Positions 1-9,201 of a stretch of DNA of 64,000 nucleotides are shown here, piece by piece. Where the stretch lies: NCBI RefSeq assembly GCF_010692745.1, contig NZ_JAAHTB010000009.1, forward strand, positions 78,778 to 142,777. Reading direction: 5' to 3'. The stretch comes from Methylobacterium sp. BTF04 (GTDB lineage: Bacteria; Pseudomonadota; Alphaproteobacteria; Rhizobiales; Beijerinckiaceae). A program made the translations under genes and the position numbers. Each line of letters opens with the position of its first letter. The stretch's first letter is position 1. A model generated the notes under the pieces. It was not told the origin of the DNA and did not search any database. It saw only the letters and a program-made list of their open reading frames with translations.

Positions 1-422
1 ACCGTCCGGCCTATCGCAACACCAAGATCCTCGTCGTCGGCGACAATTTCGGCTGCGGCTCCTCGCGCGAGCATGCGCCGTGGGCGCTGACGGATTTCGG
101 CATCCGCTGCGTGATCTCCACGAGCTTTGCCGACATTTTCTTCAACAACTGCGCCAAGAACGGTATCCTGGCGATCGTAGTGTCGCCGGAAGACCTCGAG
201 AAGCTGTTCGAGGATGCCGAGCGCGGCGCCAACGCGACGCTTTCGATCGATCTCGCGGCCCAGACCATCAAGGGGCCGGACGGTGGAACTCTGCATTTCG
301 CGATCGATGCCGGCCGCAAGGAGAGCCTGCTCAACGGCCTCGACGAGATCGGCCTGACCCTCAAGCGGGCGCCGGCCATCGACGCCTACGAGGCGAAGCT
401 CGCCGCGCGCGGCTTCGCCTGA
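1..422 (+). CDS. leuD: 3-isopropylmalate dehydratase small subunit (3' part)
   Basis: This is the C-terminal part of LeuD, the swivel subunit that works with LeuC to isomerise 2- and 3-isopropylmalate in leucine synthesis. The frame opens at base 3 and gives about 139 residues before the stop. The segment [17 protein letters not shown] is the family's substrate-loop signature, followed by the usual [11 protein letters not shown] stretch. The start lies to the left of the window, so promoter and neighbours are unseen. The frame is intact to its stop. Identification is secure from the signature. Confidence 0.95.
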   Translation, partial: RPAYRNTKILVVGDNFGCGSSREHAPWALTDFGIRCVISTSFADIFFNNCAKNGILAIVVSPEDLEKLFEDAERGANATLSIDLAAQTIKGPDGGTLHFAIDAGRKESLLNGLDEIGLTLKRAPAIDAYEAKLAARGFA

Positions 423-531
423 CGCGGATCGGCCTAACGCGGATTGGTCCGTTCGTCTCAACCGTTCGTTAACCGTGGTGTCGCCTGAATCGCGCATCAC
501 ATTTTGCGCGAACGTCGGTAGGGAGATCGCG

Positions 532-1737
532 ATGGCATTGGGCCTCTGGGACAAGACGGCGAGGCTCCCCCTCGGACTCCTTGCCACCCTGCTCGCGACG
601 ACCGGGATGGCGCGGGCCGACTTCCAGGGCTGCCTGTCCGGCCTGCAATCCCAGGCCGCGGCGCAGGGCGTTTCCGCGCAGACGTTCCGGGCCGCCACCA
701 GCGGGATCAGCTACGACGACAAGGTCATCGAGCTGTCCCAGGCGCAGCCCGAGTTCAAGACGCCGATCTGGGATTACATGGCGGCTCTGGTCGACGACGA
801 GCGGGTCGACGACGGCAAGGCGGCGATGAAGCAGCACGGCCAAGCACTCGCCAATGCCGAGGCGCGCTACGGCGTCGATCGCTACACCATCGCCGCGGTG
901 TGGGGTGTCGAGTCGAACTTCGGCAAGAACCTCGGCAAGATGGGTCTGGTGCAGTCGCTCGCGACCTTGGCCTGCTCTGGCAACCGCAGGCGCGACTTCT
1001 TCCGCGGCGAGTTGATGGCGACGCTCAAGATCATCGAGCGCGGCGACATCGCGCCCGAGCGCCTCACCGGCTCCTGGGCCGGAGCGTTCGGCCAGACCCA
1101 GTTCATGCCGACCACCTATCAGCGCCTCGCAGTCGACGGCGATGGCGATGGCCGCCGCGACGTGGTCGATTCCGTGCCGGACGCCGTGGCCTCCACCGCG
1201 AACTTCCTGCACGTGGCCAAGTGGTCGAACGGCCAGAGCTGGGGCTACGAGGTCCGCCTGCCCAGGGGCTTCAACGCCGGAGCGGCGGGGCGCAAGAACA
1301 GACATCCCACCGGCCATTGGGCGTCGATGGGCGTCACCCGCGTCGACGGGCGTCCGCTCATCGGTGAAGGCCCGATCGGGATCATGATCCCGGCGGGCGT
1401 CGACGGCCCGGCCTTCGCGGTCACGAAGAATTTCGACGCGATCTACTCCTATAACGCCGCCGAATCCTATGGTCTCGCCATCGCCGTGCTGTCCGACCGG
1501 CTGCGCGGCCGGGCCGGCATCCAGGCGGAATGGCCCACCGACGATCCGCCGCTGTCGCGCGCCGAGCGCCGCGACCTCCAGGCCCGCCTGACCGCGCGCG
1601 GCTACGATGTCGGTGAGCCGGACGGCAAGGTCGGCGCCAAGACCCGCGATGCGATCAAGGAGGTCGAGCGCAGCCTCGGCATGCCGGCCACCGGACGTCC
1701 CGGGGCGAAGGTGCTGGAAGCGCTGCGGCGCGGCTGA
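532..1737 (+). CDS. Lytic murein transglycosylase (MltB family) with C-terminal peptidoglycan-binding domain
   Basis: A predicted periplasmic enzyme of 401 residues that cleaves the MurNAc-GlcNAc bond of peptidoglycan with formation of 1,6-anhydro-MurNAc. The chosen ATG follows a GGGAG-like site and opens a signal peptide (hydrophobic stretch then A-R-A-D). The catalytic domain shows the SLT_2 hallmarks Y-T-I-A-A-V-W-G-V-E-S-N-F-G, with the likely catalytic Glu in VESNFG, and the G-A-F-G-Q-T-Q-F-M-P-T-T-Y block. The last 70 or so residues form a PG_binding_1 domain (L-T-A-R-G-Y-D-V-G-E-P-D-G-K-V-G). An upstream in-frame start at 475 would add 19 residues before the signal peptide and is less likely. 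Confidence 0.92.
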   Translation: MALGLWDKTARLPLGLLATLLATTGMARADFQGCLSGLQSQAAAQGVSAQTFRAATSGISYDDKVIELSQAQPEFKTPIWDYMAALVDDERVDDGKAAMKQHGQALANAEARYGVDRYTIAAVWGVESNFGKNLGKMGLVQSLATLACSGNRRRDFFRGELMATLKIIERGDIAPERLTGSWAGAFGQTQFMPTTYQRLAVDGDGDGRRDVVDSVPDAVASTANFLHVAKWSNGQSWGYEVRLPRGFNAGAAGRKNRHPTGHWASMGVTRVDGRPLIGEGPIGIMIPAGVDGPAFAVTKNFDAIYSYNAAESYGLAIAVLSDRLRGRAGIQAEWPTDDPPLSRAERRDLQARLTARGYDVGEPDGKVGAKTRDAIKEVERSLGMPATGRPGAKVLEALRRG

Positions 1738-1860
1738 GCGGGAGCCGTCGACCCTGAGCGCGGTGACGCCGGCTTTTCGCCTCGGTGCGTAACCGGTACG
1801 GCGAGCGCGGCGAAAGGCAGGCGACGGTCGTTTGTCTTGATAGGGTGGCCGTGACGCACG

Positions 1861-4104
1861 ATGCCGCTCGGCCGGGAGGGGGCGAGGCGTATGCTGCGAG
1901 TGTCCGCGGCGCCACGGCGCCGATCGATCGTCCTCGCGCTGCTGCGTGGCGTCTGGCGGTTCTACGCCCGCTTCGTGCGGGTGCTGATGTCGGTCCTGTT
2001 CGGGATCACGCTCCTCTTCCTCGGCGTGCTCTTCCTCAATTACGTCGTGCTCTCCACGAGCAAGGCCCGCGCCTACCGCAATCTCGACCCGTCGGCTCCG
2101 GTGTGCCGGGATGGTCTCGCCACCGGCTGGACGATCCTCGCCGATCTCGGGCGGGACGCCCTGCGGAATGCCAAAGAACCGGATGACGGCGGCTGGGTCG
2201 ATGCCAGCAACGACGAGGCCGCCGCTTTGGCCCGCGACGGGGGGTGGGGGACCCGCCTGCGCTGCGCCCTGCAGCGCCACGTGGTCCCGGCGGTCAAACC
2301 CGAGAACAAGTCCCTCGACTACCACCTCGGCTTTCTCGAATTCCAGGAGAACGGCGAGCCCTACGCCCTCGTCGCCGGCGGCCTCGGCATGCAGGACAAG
2401 GCGATCGACAGCGCGATGCTGGGTAACGCCATGCAGCGGGAGATGCATCGCCGGTCGGCCCCGGTCGCCGAGATCCGGCCGGTTCTGAGCCAGCTCGATG
2501 CGTTGCGCGATCACTTCGCAAGCGGCTCGCATTACGTTCTCGTCTTCATCCATGGCTGGCGCCACGATGCCCGGATTGGCGATGGTAATGTCGCGGACCT
2601 GCGCCTCTATGCAGCCCATGCCGCCCGGTTCCTGGCGCAGCGCTGCCCGCTCGAGCCGTCCTATTGCGACATGAAGGTGACCGCTCTGTATATCGGTTGG
2701 CGCGGCGCCCGCGTCGACGAGAAGGGGCTGCGGGCCTATTTCGGCAATGCCATTGGCGGGTTTTTCGGCGATCTCTCCGCGGGCGCCACCCTGTTCGATC
2801 GCAAGCCGGTGAGTGAGGCGGTGGCGCCGGCTGCGATCTCGGCGCTCCGCACCATCGAGGGTGTCCTGACCAAGCCCGGGACGGACGGCGCGGCACACAA
2901 CCGGATGATCGTGTTCGGTCACAGCCTCGGCGGCAACATGCTGGCGACGGGGCTCAAGGACGACCTCATCAAGGCGGTGCGCCGGCACCGGTTCGGCGAG
3001 ACCCTGCCCAACGTGCTCGGCAACCTCGTCGTCCTGATCAATCCGGCCTCGGAGGCGACGAAATGGACCGCGATCCAACGCGAGGTCTGGAATCGCACCG
3101 CGTTTCACACCGACGCGAATACCGGCCCCGCCGACGTGGCACGCGACCAACGGCTTTTCCCCGACGACCAGCGCCCGGTGATGGTGTCTGTGACGGCTGC
3201 CCTGGCGTTTCCGGCCGGCGGGCTGCGCGCCGGGGATTGCGCCTGGATCGGGCTCGATCTCGACGACGGCTATCGCATGGCGCGGGAGAAGATCCGCAGG
3301 CGGCTCGCCAACACCGACACCATGTTCGCCTCGGGCGTCGATTACGACTGGGCGACCCATGACCTGTTTCCGACCTTCAAGTTCGATTTTCGGCCGGCCG
3401 CGGGCTACCTCGACAGGGTGGCGGCCCGCATCGAGGGACGTCAGCCCGCCGGTGAGAGCTGTACGGCGGGAGCCCGCGCCGGCCTCGTCGCCCGAGCCGA
3501 GACCCTGCCGATCCGGACATTGGCGCTGCTCGCCGAGACCTTCCCGTTCCAGAACTCCGCGCCGGAGGAATCGCACACCATCGGCAATCTCGATCCACCG
3601 CGCCCAGCGGCGGGCGTGCTGGCGGATGCCTACCCGTCCGCTGCCCCGTTTGGGACGACACACGAGTTGCTGGGTCTTCACGCGGCGGGCGCCGAGGCGC
3701 ACAACCCCTATGCGACGCTGGCCGATGCGGCCATCGATTGCCCGGTGGCGAATCGCTGGCTGACGCGGGCGCGCATGCGGCGACAGGAGAGTTTCGGTCA
3801 GTTCTGGGACAGCGAAGACCTCGCCGCTCCCGCGCCGGGACTTGCCGGCCAGGGCAGGCCGGCGGCGCAGTTCCTCCACGGTCAGCACCTCACCGGCATC
3901 GCACCGATTACTCGCGCCAACGATCCGTTCTGGAATTTGCGCGCGTTCGACAACGCTCTGTCGCGCCACGACGGCTATCGCCTCACCTCGTTCATCTGCG
4001 CGATGAACCAGCTGGTGATGGACGACATCACGCAAGCGCCGACCCGGATGGAGCGCATGATGATCGACGAAAGCGGCATGGCCGCCCGGATGTCGGCTCC
4101 CTAG
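1861..4104 (+). CDS. Membrane-anchored alpha/beta hydrolase of unknown substrate
   Basis: A 747-residue protein with one strong N-terminal membrane span (about residues 37-63, rich in V, L, F), preceded by a basic stretch, so the bulk is probably periplasmic. Around residues 223-233 there is an oxyanion-type V-F-I-H-G-W-R motif, and the nucleophile elbow is F-G-H-S-L-G-G-N near residue 355. Both are typical of serine esterases and lipases. The C-terminal 300 residues have no feature I recognise. An alternative ATG at 1891 would shorten the N terminus by ten residues. It follows the transglycosylase by 123 bases and converges on rplS. Function beyond hydrolase is not inferred. Confidence 0.75.
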   Translation: MPLGREGARRMLRVSAAPRRRSIVLALLRGVWRFYARFVRVLMSVLFGITLLFLGVLFLNYVVLSTSKARAYRNLDPSAPVCRDGLATGWTILADLGRDALRNAKEPDDGGWVDASNDEAAALARDGGWGTRLRCALQRHVVPAVKPENKSLDYHLGFLEFQENGEPYALVAGGLGMQDKAIDSAMLGNAMQREMHRRSAPVAEIRPVLSQLDALRDHFASGSHYVLVFIHGWRHDARIGDGNVADLRLYAAHAARFLAQRCPLEPSYCDMKVTALYIGWRGARVDEKGLRAYFGNAIGGFFGDLSAGATLFDRKPVSEAVAPAAISALRTIEGVLTKPGTDGAAHNRMIVFGHSLGGNMLATGLKDDLIKAVRRHRFGETLPNVLGNLVVLINPASEATKWTAIQREVWNRTAFHTDANTGPADVARDQRLFPDDQRPVMVSVTAALAFPAGGLRAGDCAWIGLDLDDGYRMAREKIRRRLANTDTMFASGVDYDWATHDLFPTFKFDFRPAAGYLDRVAARIEGRQPAGESCTAGARAGLVARAETLPIRTLALLAETFPFQNSAPEESHTIGNLDPPRPAAGVLADAYPSAAPFGTTHELLGLHAAGAEAHNPYATLADAAIDCPVANRWLTRARMRRQESFGQFWDSEDLAAPAPGLAGQGRPAAQFLHGQHLTGIAPITRANDPFWNLRAFDNALSRHDGYRLTSFICAMNQLVMDDITQAPTRMERMMIDESGMAARMSAP

Positions 4105-4113
4105 ACTGCAACG

Positions 4114-4142
4114 AAAAACCCGCAGCGTTGCAGCTGCGGGTT
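4114..4142 (-). terminator. Rho-independent terminator of rplS
   Basis: On the minus strand a stem of AACCCGCAG / CTGCGGGTT is followed by five T, about 56 bases after the rplS stop. The convergent hydrolase gene may share the hairpin, but only the minus strand has the T tract. Confidence 0.75.
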
Positions 4143-4197
4143 GACCGATGCGGACGTCGCTACCCCGCCTCGCGGCGCGGGCAGCAGATTCCGAGAA

Positions 4198-4653
4198 TTA
4201 TTCGGCGGCGGTCTTCGCGGCGGACTTGGCGGCCTTCTCGGCCTTGCGGGCGTCCTTGTTCGCCTTCGACGCATCGGCCTTGGCGGCCTTCTCGGCGGGG
4301 CGGTCGGCGCGCTCGACGATACGGGCGGACTTACCGCGACGATCGCGCAGGTAGTACAGCTTGGCGCGACGCACCTTGCCGCGACGGACGACGACGATCG
4401 AATCGATCAGCGGCGAGTAGAGCGGGAACACGCGCTCGACGCCTTCGCCATAGGAGATCTTGCGGACGGTGAAGCTCTCGTTGAGGCTGCCACCGGAGCG
4501 TGCGATGCAGACGCCTTCGTAGGCCTGAACGCGGGTGCGCTCGCCTTCCTTCACCTTGACGTTCACGGTCACCGTGTCGCCGGGCTGGAAGTCGGGGATG
4601 GTCTTGCCGAGCGAAGCGATCTGCTCCTGCTCGAGCTGCTGGATGATGTTCAT
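4198..4653 (-). CDS. rplS: 50S ribosomal protein L19
   Basis: L19 sits at the 30S-50S interface of the ribosome. The 151-residue protein begins M-N-I-I-Q-Q-L-E and has the family core [19 protein letters not shown] and [15 protein letters not shown]. After about residue 120 comes a low-complexity Lys/Ala tail, common in alphaproteobacterial L19. The gene stands alone here and diverges from nfu, unlike the trmD-rplS arrangement of many bacteria. An AGGAA site lies upstream of the ATG. Confidence 0.97.
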   Translation of the reverse strand: MNIIQQLEQEQIASLGKTIPDFQPGDTVTVNVKVKEGERTRVQAYEGVCIARSGGSLNESFTVRKISYGEGVERVFPLYSPLIDSIVVVRRGKVRRAKLYYLRDRRGKSARIVERADRPAEKAAKADASKANKDARKAEKAAKSAAKTAAE

Positions 4654-4937
4654 CGGTCAAGTTCCTGCCGGTGCGCGCCCGTGATCCCCGGATGGGTTCG
4701 CGGGCGTCAGGATTTCGGCATCCTGTTTTGAGTTGAGGCGGCGGATACACGAGGCCGGCCGACTTGTCCAGAAAAGGGGCCCGAACCGATGGGTCGCGTC
4801 GGCGACGCAAATCATCGCCACCACGTCACGGTTGAGAAAATCACCCGCGCGGTCCACATGTGAGGGTGTGCCGGGCGCTCCCGGTGCCATTCCCGGCCGG
4901 CCTTGAACCGGCGCAGCGGACGAGGATTTTTGTCGCC

Positions 4938-5504
4938 ATGTTCATTCAGACCGAAGCCACCCCGAACCCCGCCACCCTGAAGTTCCTGCCCGGCCGGGTG
5001 GTGATGGCCGAATCGACCTTCGAGGCGCGCGACGCCGCGGCCGCTGCCCGTTCGCCGCTGGCGCAGCGCCTCTTCGACGTGCCGGGCGTGTCCGGCGTCT
5101 ATCTCGGCCACGACTTCATCTCGGTGACCAAGGCCGAGGACGACAACCTCTGGCCCCAGGTGAAGCCCGCCGTGCTCGGCGCGATCATGGAGCATTTCCA
5201 GTCCGGCGCGCCGGTGCTGGCGGAGGGAGTGGTCAGCGGCGAGGACGACGCCGAGGAGTTCTTCGATCCGGCCGATGCCGAGACCGTGGTGACCATCAAG
5301 GACCTGCTCGAGACCCGCGTGCGGCCGGCGGTGGCCGGTGATGGCGGCGACATCACCTTCCGCGGCTACAAGGAAGGCGTGGTCTATCTCGAGATGAAGG
5401 GGGCCTGCTCGGGCTGCCCGTCTTCCACCGCCACTCTGCGCAACGGCGTCCAGAACCTGTTCCGCCACTTCCTGCCGGAAATCCGCGAAGTTCAGGCGAT
5501 CTGA
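4938..5504 (+). CDS. NifU-family Fe-S cluster scaffold (Nfu1 type)
   Basis: A 188-residue protein with an N-terminal Nfu_N domain (M-F-I-Q-T-E-A-T-P-N-P-A-T-L-K-F) and a C-terminal NifU domain with the cluster-binding C-S-G-C-P-S-S motif near residue 160. Nfu proteins carry Fe-S clusters from the assembly machinery to client enzymes in the cytoplasm. The start is the ATG at the conserved MFIQTE; the open frame extends 26 codons further upstream without homology. It is the first gene rightward from the rplS divergence and ends 50 bases before a terminator. Confidence 0.93.
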   Translation: MFIQTEATPNPATLKFLPGRVVMAESTFEARDAAAAARSPLAQRLFDVPGVSGVYLGHDFISVTKAEDDNLWPQVKPAVLGAIMEHFQSGAPVLAEGVVSGEDDAEEFFDPADAETVVTIKDLLETRVRPAVAGDGGDITFRGYKEGVVYLEMKGACSGCPSSTATLRNGVQNLFRHFLPEIREVQAI

Positions 5505-5554
5505 CCCGGCTGCGACGCAAAGCGGCAACACTGCGCCTCGAATTCACCGCGATC

Positions 5555-5586
5555 GGCCGCCCCGCACTGACGGGGCGGTCGTTTTT
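5555..5586 (+). terminator. Rho-independent terminator after nfu
   Basis: The stem CCGCCCCG / CGGGGCGG (5557-5564 with 5571-5578), extendable by two pairs, closes a six-base loop and is followed by TCG and five T. It lies between nfu and tsaB and separates the two transcription units. Confidence 0.85.
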
Positions 5587-5648
5587 GTCCTAACGTCACG
5601 CTCCCGGCGGGAGCGCACCGAGCTCGTCGGATCGCGGCACGATCGGGA

Positions 5649-6332
5649 GTGACGTTGCGTATTCTGGCCATCGACACGGCGCTCGACGCCTGTTCCGTCT
5701 GCATCGCGACGGACGCGTCCGACGATCTCCTCGCGCAGGAGTCGATGATCCTCGGGCGCGGCCATGCCGAGGCGCTGCTTCCCATGGTGGAGCGCGTGGT
5801 GTCCCGCGTGGAGGGCGGTTTCGAGGCCCTCGACCGCGTTGCCGTGACGGTGGGCCCGGGCAGCTACACCGGACTTCGCGTCGGGCTTTCGGCCGCCCGC
5901 GCCATCGGACTGGCCGCCGAGATTCCCGTGGTGGGGGTCACCACCCTGTCCGCCCTGCTCGCTCCGCTTCTCGCCACCAACGGCATCGGCCTCATCGTCG
6001 CGGCGATCGATGCGCGCCACGGCGCGGTCTATCTCCAGGCGATGAGCATGGCCGACGGGATCGTCGTGCCGCCGAGCCTCGTGAAGATCGAGGACGCCGT
6101 CGCGATGCTCGACGGCATCGTCACCCTGGTGGGCTCCGGCGCCCCGGCGCTCGCCGCCGCCGCCACCGCGCGCGGCATCGATGTCCAGGTCGCCGGGACC
6201 GGTGCCGCCGACATCGCCTGGATCGCCTCCCTCGGGATGCTGGCCGATCCCGAACAGGCCCTCCCCCGGCCGCTCTATCTGCGCGGCCCCGACGCACAGC
6301 CGCAGGATCACGCGAGGCTCGCCCGCCGATGA
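5649..6332 (+). CDS. tsaB: tRNA threonylcarbamoyladenosine biosynthesis protein TsaB
   Basis: TsaB is the ASKHA-fold partner of TsaD in making t6A37 on ANN-decoding tRNAs. The 227-residue frame starts at GTG with L-R-I-L-A-I-D-T-A-L-D-A-C-S-V and contains the G-P-G-S-Y-T-G-L-R-V-G motif and the usual G-H-A-E / M-V-E-R stretch. Its stop overlaps the rimI start by four bases (ATGA), as in many alphaproteobacteria, so the two are co-translated. Length is normal for the family. Confidence 0.95.
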   Translation: MTLRILAIDTALDACSVCIATDASDDLLAQESMILGRGHAEALLPMVERVVSRVEGGFEALDRVAVTVGPGSYTGLRVGLSAARAIGLAAEIPVVGVTTLSALLAPLLATNGIGLIVAAIDARHGAVYLQAMSMADGIVVPPSLVKIEDAVAMLDGIVTLVGSGAPALAAAATARGIDVQVAGTGAADIAWIASLGMLADPEQALPRPLYLRGPDAQPQDHARLARR

Positions 6333-6850
6333 CGCGACCGATGACCCCGTTCTGGCCCCTCGAGGTCTGGTCCGCCTGGTGGGAGGCGTGGGGAACCGCG
6401 CCCTACGTCGCCCTGCTGCGTGATTCGGGGCAGGCCCGTGTCCTCGCGCGCCTCCACGCCACCGCCTTCGCCCGCCCCTGGGACGCGCACGAGTTCGAGC
6501 GCATGCTGTGCGAACGCTCCACAGAGGCGCATGCCTTGTGGAAGAGCGGCGCGATCCAGGGCTTCGTCCTGTCGCGCCGGGCTGCCGACGAGGCCGAAAT
6601 CCTCACCGTGGTGCTGGCACCGAACATGCGCGGCGGCGGTCTGTCGCATCGCCTGGTGCGCGAGCATCTGGCGCATCTGGCGTTGAGCGGCGTGCGCAAC
6701 GTCCATCTCGAAGTCGACGAGGGCAACGCACCGGCGCTGAAGCTCTATGCCCGGCACGGCTTCCAGCAGGTCGGCGAGCGCACCGGCTACTACACCCGCG
6801 CCGATGGCGGCCGCGCCACCGCACTCACCATGACGGCTGTGCTGTCGTGA
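6329..6850 (+). CDS. rimI: Ribosomal-protein alanine N-acetyltransferase (GNAT)
   Basis: A 173-residue GNAT-fold protein. The acetyl-CoA loop appears as V-L-A-P-N-M-R-G-G-G-L-S, followed by L-H-L-E-V-D-E-G-N-A-P-A-L-K-L-Y and the C-terminal G-F-Q-Q-V-G-E-R-T-G-Y-Y typical of RimI. RimI acetylates the N-terminal Ala of S18. The start overlaps tsaB (ATGA). A second ATG four codons in is equally possible. The N terminus is about 20 residues longer than in E. coli RimI. Confidence 0.9.
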   Translation: MTRPMTPFWPLEVWSAWWEAWGTAPYVALLRDSGQARVLARLHATAFARPWDAHEFERMLCERSTEAHALWKSGAIQGFVLSRRAADEAEILTVVLAPNMRGGGLSHRLVREHLAHLALSGVRNVHLEVDEGNAPALKLYARHGFQQVGERTGYYTRADGGRATALTMTAVLS

Positions 6851-6877
6851 GCGCCCCGCGCACGGCCTGACCGAGGA

Positions 6878-7756
6878 ATGACGCGCTTCGGCACGATCGT
6901 CCGCCTCGTTCTCTGTGCACTGGCTTTCGGGCTCATGGTCGGCCCGCAGGCGTTGAGCCTGCGCTACGGCCGCGGGCGCATCGCCGCCCACCTGCCGACC
7001 TGGTTCCACCGGACGTTCCTGTGGCTGTTCGGCGTCCGCGTGACCCAGAGCGGCACGCCGCCGGCGCCGGGTGAGCCGGCTCTGGTGCTCTCCAACCACG
7101 TGTCGTGGCTCGACATCATCGCCCTCGGCTCCCTGCGCCCGCTCTCCTTCGTCGCCAAATCCGAGATCGCCGGCTGGCCGGTGGTCGGCATGCTGGCCCG
7201 GCTGCAGCGCACCGTCTTCATCGACCGGGCGCGGCGCGGCGCCACCGCCAGCGTCAACGCCACGGTGGCGGGGCGGCTGGCGGGTGGCGACCTCATCGTC
7301 CTGTTCGCCGAGGGCACCACCAGCGACGGCACCCGCCTGTTGCCGTTCCGCTCGTCGCTGGTCGGCGCCGCCCGCACCGCCCTCGACGGGGCGGAGGGCG
7401 GCCTCGACCGCGTCCGGCTCCAGCCGCTCGCCATCACCTATCCGCGCCGCAACGGCCTGCCGCTGGTCCGGTCCGAGCGGCCCGAGATCGCCTGGTACGG
7501 CGACATGGATCTGGCCCCGCACCTCGCCGTCTTCCTGGCTCAGGGGCCGATCGACGTCCACGTGGTCTGGGGGGCACCAATCGCGTTCGATGCCGCCACC
7601 GACCGCAAGCGCGCCACCGCCCAGGCCGAGGCGTCCGTGCGCGAGGCGCTCCAGCGCGCGGTGACCGGGCGGGCGCCCCAGGGACCGGTCTGGACGGGCG
7701 GGATCAGGCCGAGCGGCGCGTCCGACCTGTCCGATTCGGGCGTGCCGGCGGTCTGA
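6878..7756 (+). CDS. 1-acyl-sn-glycerol-3-phosphate acyltransferase (PlsC family)
   Basis: A 292-residue membrane-associated lysophospholipid acyltransferase. The catalytic block N-H-V-S-W-L-D gives the H-x4-D motif near residue 73, and F-A-E-G-T-T-S is the glycerol-phosphate binding motif. A hydrophobic N-terminal segment (about residues 6-27) anchors it to the membrane. Such enzymes make phosphatidic acid; an ornithine-lipid acyltransferase (OlsA-like) role cannot be excluded. A GAGGA site sits almost against the ATG. It lies 27 bases after rimI. Confidence 0.88.
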   Translation: MTRFGTIVRLVLCALAFGLMVGPQALSLRYGRGRIAAHLPTWFHRTFLWLFGVRVTQSGTPPAPGEPALVLSNHVSWLDIIALGSLRPLSFVAKSEIAGWPVVGMLARLQRTVFIDRARRGATASVNATVAGRLAGGDLIVLFAEGTTSDGTRLLPFRSSLVGAARTALDGAEGGLDRVRLQPLAITYPRRNGLPLVRSERPEIAWYGDMDLAPHLAVFLAQGPIDVHVVWGAPIAFDAATDRKRATAQAEASVREALQRAVTGRAPQGPVWTGGIRPSGASDLSDSGVPAV

Positions 7757-7826
7757 CGCGATCCGCGACGCGGCGGAGGAACCGTGCTACAGGCGTGGCG
7801 CGAAAACGATCGTCGGGACCGGACTT

Positions 7827-9167
7827 TTGAAGAAAGCCTTCGTCAAATCCTACGGCTGCCAAATGAACGCCTACGACGCCGCCCGCATGGCGGACGTCCT
7901 GACCGCCGAGGGCTACACCCCGACCGAGGTGGTGGAAGAGGCGGACGTCGTCGTCCTCAACACCTGCCACATCCGTGAGAAGGCCGCCGACAAGGTCTAT
8001 TCGGAACTCGGCCGCCTGCGCGTCCTCAAGGCCGCGCGCGCCGAGGTCGGGCAGGATACGACGATCGTGGTGGCGGGCTGCGTCGCCCAGGCCGAGGGCG
8101 CCGAGATCCTCGCGCGCGCGCCCGCGGTCGATGTGGTCGTCGGCCCGCAGAACTATCACCGTCTCACCGACCTCCTCGCCCGCTCGCGGGTGAAGCGCGT
8201 GGTCGACACCGAATTTCCGGTGGAGGACAAGTTCGACCACCTGCCCGCGCGGCGGACCCAGGGCGTCTCCGCCTTCCTCACGGTTCAGGAAGGCTGCGAC
8301 AAGTTCTGCGCCTTCTGCGTGGTGCCCTACACCCGGGGTGCCGAGGTCTCCCGGTCGGTGGCGGCCATCGTCGCGGAGGCGACCGCGCTGGTGCGGGGCG
8401 GCGTCCGCGAGATCACCCTGATCGGCCAGAACGTGAACGCCTATCACGGGCACGGCGCGGACGGCGCCTCCGCGAACCTGCCGGTTCTGTTGCGTGCGCT
8501 CCAGGACATCCCCGGTATCCTGCGCCTGCGCTACACCACCAGCCATCCCAACGACATGGCGGCGGACCTGATCGCGGCGCATGGCGAAATCCCGGCGCTG
8601 ATGCCCTACCTGCATCTGCCGGTGCAATCGGGCTCGGACCGGGTGCTGAAGGCGATGAACCGCAAGCACGATGCCGAGACCTATCGGGACATCATCGCGC
8701 GGGTGCGGGCCGTCCGGCCCGACGTCGCCCTGTCGTCGGATTTCATCGTCGGCTTCCCCGGCGAGACCGATGCCGAGTTCGACGAGACCATGCGGCTCGT
8801 GGCCGAGATCGGCTTCGCCAGTGCCTACTCGTTCAAGTACAGCCCCCGCCCCGGCACGCCCGCGGCGGACTGGGCCGATCCGGTGCCGGAGGACGTGAAG
8901 TCCCGGCGCCTCGCGGCCCTTCAGGGTCTGCTCGACGACCAGCGCCACGCCTTCAACGCGGCGGCGGTGGGCACCGTGGTCGAGGTGCTGGTGGAGAAGG
9001 CCGGGCGTCATCCGGGACAGGTCGCGGGCAAGACGCCGCACCTCCTCCCCGTTCAGTTCGATGCGCCCACCTCTACCATCGGCACTCTGGTTCCGGTCCG
9101 GATCGTGCGGGCGGGGTCGAACAGCCTGTTCGGCGAGGCCGTGTCCGACGCCGCAGCCGCGGCGTGA
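7827..9167 (+). CDS. miaB: tRNA-2-methylthio-N6-dimethylallyladenosine synthase
   Basis: A 446-residue radical-SAM methylthiotransferase that converts i6A37 to ms2i6A37 in tRNA. It has the N-terminal UPF0004 domain (S-Y-G-C-Q-M-N, N-T-C-H-I-R-E, V-A-G-C-V-A-Q: three cluster cysteines), the radical-SAM motif C-D-K-F-C-A-F-C near residue 155, and a C-terminal TRAM domain. The start is TTG, because no ATG precedes the conserved [13 protein letters not shown]. It sits between plsC and phoH, as usual in this group. Confidence 0.96.
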   Translation: MKKAFVKSYGCQMNAYDAARMADVLTAEGYTPTEVVEEADVVVLNTCHIREKAADKVYSELGRLRVLKAARAEVGQDTTIVVAGCVAQAEGAEILARAPAVDVVVGPQNYHRLTDLLARSRVKRVVDTEFPVEDKFDHLPARRTQGVSAFLTVQEGCDKFCAFCVVPYTRGAEVSRSVAAIVAEATALVRGGVREITLIGQNVNAYHGHGADGASANLPVLLRALQDIPGILRLRYTTSHPNDMAADLIAAHGEIPALMPYLHLPVQSGSDRVLKAMNRKHDAETYRDIIARVRAVRPDVALSSDFIVGFPGETDAEFDETMRLVAEIGFASAYSFKYSPRPGTPAADWADPVPEDVKSRRLAALQGLLDDQRHAFNAAAVGTVVEVLVEKAGRHPGQVAGKTPHLLPVQFDAPTSTIGTLVPVRIVRAGSNSLFGEAVSDAAAAA

Positions 9168-9201
9168 TCAGCGGGCCGACCACTCCACGAGGGAGCATTG
9201 C

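Noticed and set aside
469..4035. Very long leftward open frame opposite the transglycosylase and hydrolase genes
   Set aside because: It is the complement of two well-supported rightward genes in GC-rich DNA, has no family motifs and is rich in Arg, Gly and Ala as such shadows usually are.
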